DNA from: an uncultured Acetatifactor sp.
GTDB lineage: Bacteria; Bacillota; Clostridia; Lachnospirales; Lachnospiraceae
Direction: 5' to 3'
NCBI GenBank assembly: GCA_910589655.1
Contig: CAJUTJ010000190.1
Location: forward strand, 1-17,513
DNA length: 17,513 nt
Shown here piece by piece: positions 15,649 through 17,513 of this stretch; positions within the stretch are counted from its first letter, which is position 1; every line of letters begins with the position of its first letter. The notes beneath the pieces were generated by a model that saw nothing but the letters and a program-made list of their open reading frames with translations, did not search any database and was not told the origin of the DNA. The position numbers were made by a program, and so were the translations under genes.

Positions 15649-15795
15649 GCATTTATATTTGTTATCAATAAAAATTTAAAATCATTTCTTCTTGACGTTT
15701 CCCGTGCCGTTTTTGAACATTCGCAGCTTTCAAAAGACTGTAACATACATTTTACCATAGAAGGGACGGAAGTGGAAGAACGAATTTCTGCGGGG

Positions 15796-15848
15796 CACGT
15801 AAAAACAGCGTGAAAACGCCTCGCGGCGGCTTGGGTGTGAAAAGTGAC
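15796..15848 (+). repeat. Partial third copy of the 134-bp element
   Basis: The stretch GTGAAAACGCCTCGCGGCGG followed by TTGGGTGTGAAAAGTGAC matches the right-hand 50-odd bases of copies A and B, with the end mutated from GTAAC to GTGAC. The left half and the target duplications are not visible. A hairpin GCAACC/GGTTGC (15852-15857 with 15861-15866) follows directly. It sits in the divergent intergenic region 15638-16040, where I see no other gene and no convincing promoter. Confidence 0.7.
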
Positions 15849-16040
15849 AGGGCAACCGCAGGTTGCGGAAAAGAACTTTGAAATTGGTGGTAGCGGCAAC
15901 GGTTTTTTTGTACAATATGTAATGTAAACAGGCAGTTCATTTCCAAACAGGAAGAGGGCAGAAAAGGATTACGTGTGCGGCGAATGCCGGAAGCCGGGAT
16001 TGGATGACGGGCAGATGAATTGGCCGGAATAGGAGGACAG

Positions 16041-16601
16041 ATGAGAGTATTATTAACGTCGGCAGGTTTAGAAACAGAAGAGATTAAAAGGTATTTTATG
16101 GAGATGCTTGGAAAGGATATGTCTATGGTACAAGCATTATTTATCCCTACGGCAGCGATGGACGCGGGAGCCATAGAAGTATTGCCCAAGTGCATGAATG
16201 ATTTATTAAAATGCGGCATCCCGAATAAAAATATCCGGGTGTATGACTTACACAGGGGAATGGAGCTTAGTGAGCTGCGGCAGTATGATGTAGTGTATTT
16301 GTGCGGTGGGGAAACCAAGTATTTGCTGGAAAGGATAAATGCAACCGGTTTTAATGTATCCCTGATGGAGTATATTCGAACCAATGGAGCCGTGATAGGA
16401 GTAAGTGCCGGAAGTCTTATTTTTTCGAATAACCTGCCGGATAATTTAGGATTGCTGGATACGAAATTGGATGTCCATTGCGCAGAAGGGGAAGCAAAGG
16501 GTAAAACGGCCTACCCTCTTAAAGACAATATAAAACTTACGGATACTTGCGCGCTGGCGGTACGGGAATTTCCGGACGGACTGGAGATTATTGGAGAATA
16601 G
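16041..16601 (+). CDS. S51-type peptidase (dipeptidase E-like)
   Basis: A 186-residue protein of the peptidase S51 / class I glutamine-amidotransferase-like fold. The nucleophile elbow is GVSAGS with Ser122. A CGGETKYLLE motif lies near 93, and a downstream His146 in LDVHC occupies the place of the catalytic His of dipeptidase E. E. coli PepE (about 229 aa) hydrolyses Asp-X dipeptides; this shorter protein matches the many S51-like proteins of Clostridia whose substrate is not established. It has no signal peptide. Start ATG 16041 has AGGAGG at 16031-16036; the in-frame TTG at 16020 would bury that site. The next gene starts 8 nt after the stop, suggesting one transcript. Confidence 0.85.
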   Translation: MRVLLTSAGLETEEIKRYFMEMLGKDMSMVQALFIPTAAMDAGAIEVLPKCMNDLLKCGIPNKNIRVYDLHRGMELSELRQYDVVYLCGGETKYLLERINATGFNVSLMEYIRTNGAVIGVSAGSLIFSNNLPDNLGLLDTKLDVHCAEGEAKGKTAYPLKDNIKLTDTCALAVREFPDGLEIIGE

Positions 16602-16609
16602 AGGGTACA

Positions 16610-17269
16610 ATGTTCCAAGGGTTTAATGAGTCTACTTTAAAATATTATGCTGCAGTCAGAAAAGACAACAGTAGAAAAACGCACAAAGAGAATGAAATAC
16701 TGTATCTTGAGGGGGTAAAGTATCCGTTGGAGGAATTGTATTTTGAACTGTACCATTACTTTAGCGGATATGACAGGGATCTATTAAGTAATAAGCGAAA
16801 GTGTATTTCTTCGGCATATAATGATGCCCGCTTCAGCAGCGGAATGCCCATAAAGGAGTATTTTTACATACGTTTTAAACTGGACGGGCTTAATAAGAAG
16901 AATGCTCTGGGTTTCTTTTTTGATGCCTCCTTGGACGGGTATAAATATGGCTTGGACATTTATCACCCGGATGCAAAAGGCATGGGGAAAATCAGGGATT
17001 ATTTATTGTCTCATAAGCGTACTGCGAAAAAAGTAATTAAGGGTTACAGGGAGACGGGCCTGCTGAATGTGCAGGGGGAAAAATACAAAAGAGCGCATTA
17101 TCAGGAGGAAGATTCCACTTTGAGGGACTGGCTGGAATACAAGACATTGTCTTTTGTACGGGAAGAAGACCTGAGCGCTGTTTTTTATGAAAGAGAAATC
17201 CTGAAGTGCATTTTGGCGGCGTTTGACAGTGTCAAAGAGGTGTACTTTATGCTGAAAAGAGCATTGTGA
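16610..17269 (+). CDS. DUF2461 family protein
   Basis: A 219-residue protein of the DUF2461 (TIGR02453-like) family, whose biochemical role is unknown. It opens with FQGFNESTLKYY, equivalent to the family's F-x-GF-x-x-x-T-L-x-F-L start. In the middle it has NDARFSSGMPIKEYF where the family has a D-x-R-F-x-x-D-K-x-P-Y-K motif, so some usually conserved charged residues are substituted. A later part with GYKYGLDIYHPDAKGMGKIR fits the family's second half. Start ATG 16610 lies 8 nt after the S51 gene with GAGGG at 16601-16605; an in-frame upstream ATG at 16547 overlaps the peptidase and is unlikely. It is probably co-transcribed with the S51 gene. Cytosolic, with no membrane segment. Confidence 0.78.
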   Translation: MFQGFNESTLKYYAAVRKDNSRKTHKENEILYLEGVKYPLEELYFELYHYFSGYDRDLLSNKRKCISSAYNDARFSSGMPIKEYFYIRFKLDGLNKKNALGFFFDASLDGYKYGLDIYHPDAKGMGKIRDYLLSHKRTAKKVIKGYRETGLLNVQGEKYKRAHYQEEDSTLRDWLEYKTLSFVREEDLSAVFYEREILKCILAAFDSVKEVYFMLKRAL

Positions 17270-17325
17270 TTTGGAGCATTCTATTTTTCTCTCACCCCCT
17301 TTCTTCCCAGTAGGGGATATCACAA

Positions 17326-17362
17326 CAAATGCCCATACAGCATAAAGCGGCATAGGCATTTG
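17326..17362. repeat. Inverted repeat downstream of DUF2461
   Basis: CAAATGCC (17326-17333) is perfectly complementary to GGCATTTG (17355-17362), with a 21-nt intervening loop. No T-run follows on the plus strand, so a terminator function is doubtful. The remaining sequence from 17270 to the window end shows no gene. Confidence 0.4.
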
Positions 17363-17513
17363 AATAATATGTATTACACCACTTTACAACTTATGCCAAC
17401 CGCTACATTGATGCCAAAGCAGCTGTTTCAGTACCTTTGTAAAGACACTTGATTTTATGCCCGTTTCGACATTTTGCAGGAAAGTGGCATAAAATACCTG
17501 CCGGCGAATTTCC

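Noticed and set aside
15752..16384. 210-codon minus-strand ORF over the S51 peptidase 5' half
   Set aside because: It is antisense to a gene with clear S51 motifs and runs through the partial repeat; Ser/Pro/Ile-rich composition is typical of shadow frames.

Overview
The window looks like chromosome from a Gram-positive, moderate-GC Clostridia bacterium, most likely Lachnospiraceae. This rests on strong AGGAGG-type ribosome binding sites, sigma-A-like promoters, protein wording typical of that family (pgi, serA, S51 peptidase, DUF2461) and dense small repeats. The assignment is by recognition only; no database was searched.

Layout. (1) 1-1880: promoter with an overlapping 16-bp perfect palindrome, pgi (glucose-6-phosphate isomerase) and its terminator. 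(2) 1954-3210: an alpha/beta hydrolase with a C-terminal DUF3237-like domain. (3) 3211-8773: the main feature, a two-gene operon with its own promoter. The first gene is a large P-loop ATPase. The second is a very large protein carrying every adenosine-deaminase catalytic motif. This matches the core RdrA/RdrB pair of RADAR anti-phage systems. No recognisable accessory membrane gene follows. (4) 8774-9228: AT-rich, essentially gene-free leader. (5) 9229-10395: serA (3-phosphoglycerate dehydrogenase). (6) 10591-13087: a mobile-DNA graveyard bounded by two inverted copies of a 134-bp element. Each copy has imperfect terminal inverted repeats and a perfect 8-bp target duplication. Between them lie an IS110 transposase tail, the C-terminal part of an AraC/GyrI-type regulator, IS66 tnpA/tnpB remnants, a stop-interrupted ORF, and a 320-bp segment with 24-bp terminal inverted repeats carrying a 59-codon ORF. 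(7) 13080-13580: an unrecognised gene tail ending in a strong terminator. (8) 13595-15637 (minus): a 680-residue ankyrin-repeat protein. (9) 15796-15848: a partial third copy of the 134-bp element. (10) 16041-17269: an S51-type peptidase and a DUF2461 protein, probably one transcript.

How the genes work together: RdrA and RdrB are expected to act as one defence complex, the ATPase sensing or presenting substrate to the deaminase. Pgi and SerA are housekeeping enzymes flanking the defence island. The ankyrin protein, S51 peptidase and DUF2461 protein have no clear functional link to it. The most discriminating observations are the RADAR pair and the demonstrable target-site duplications of the small repeat.
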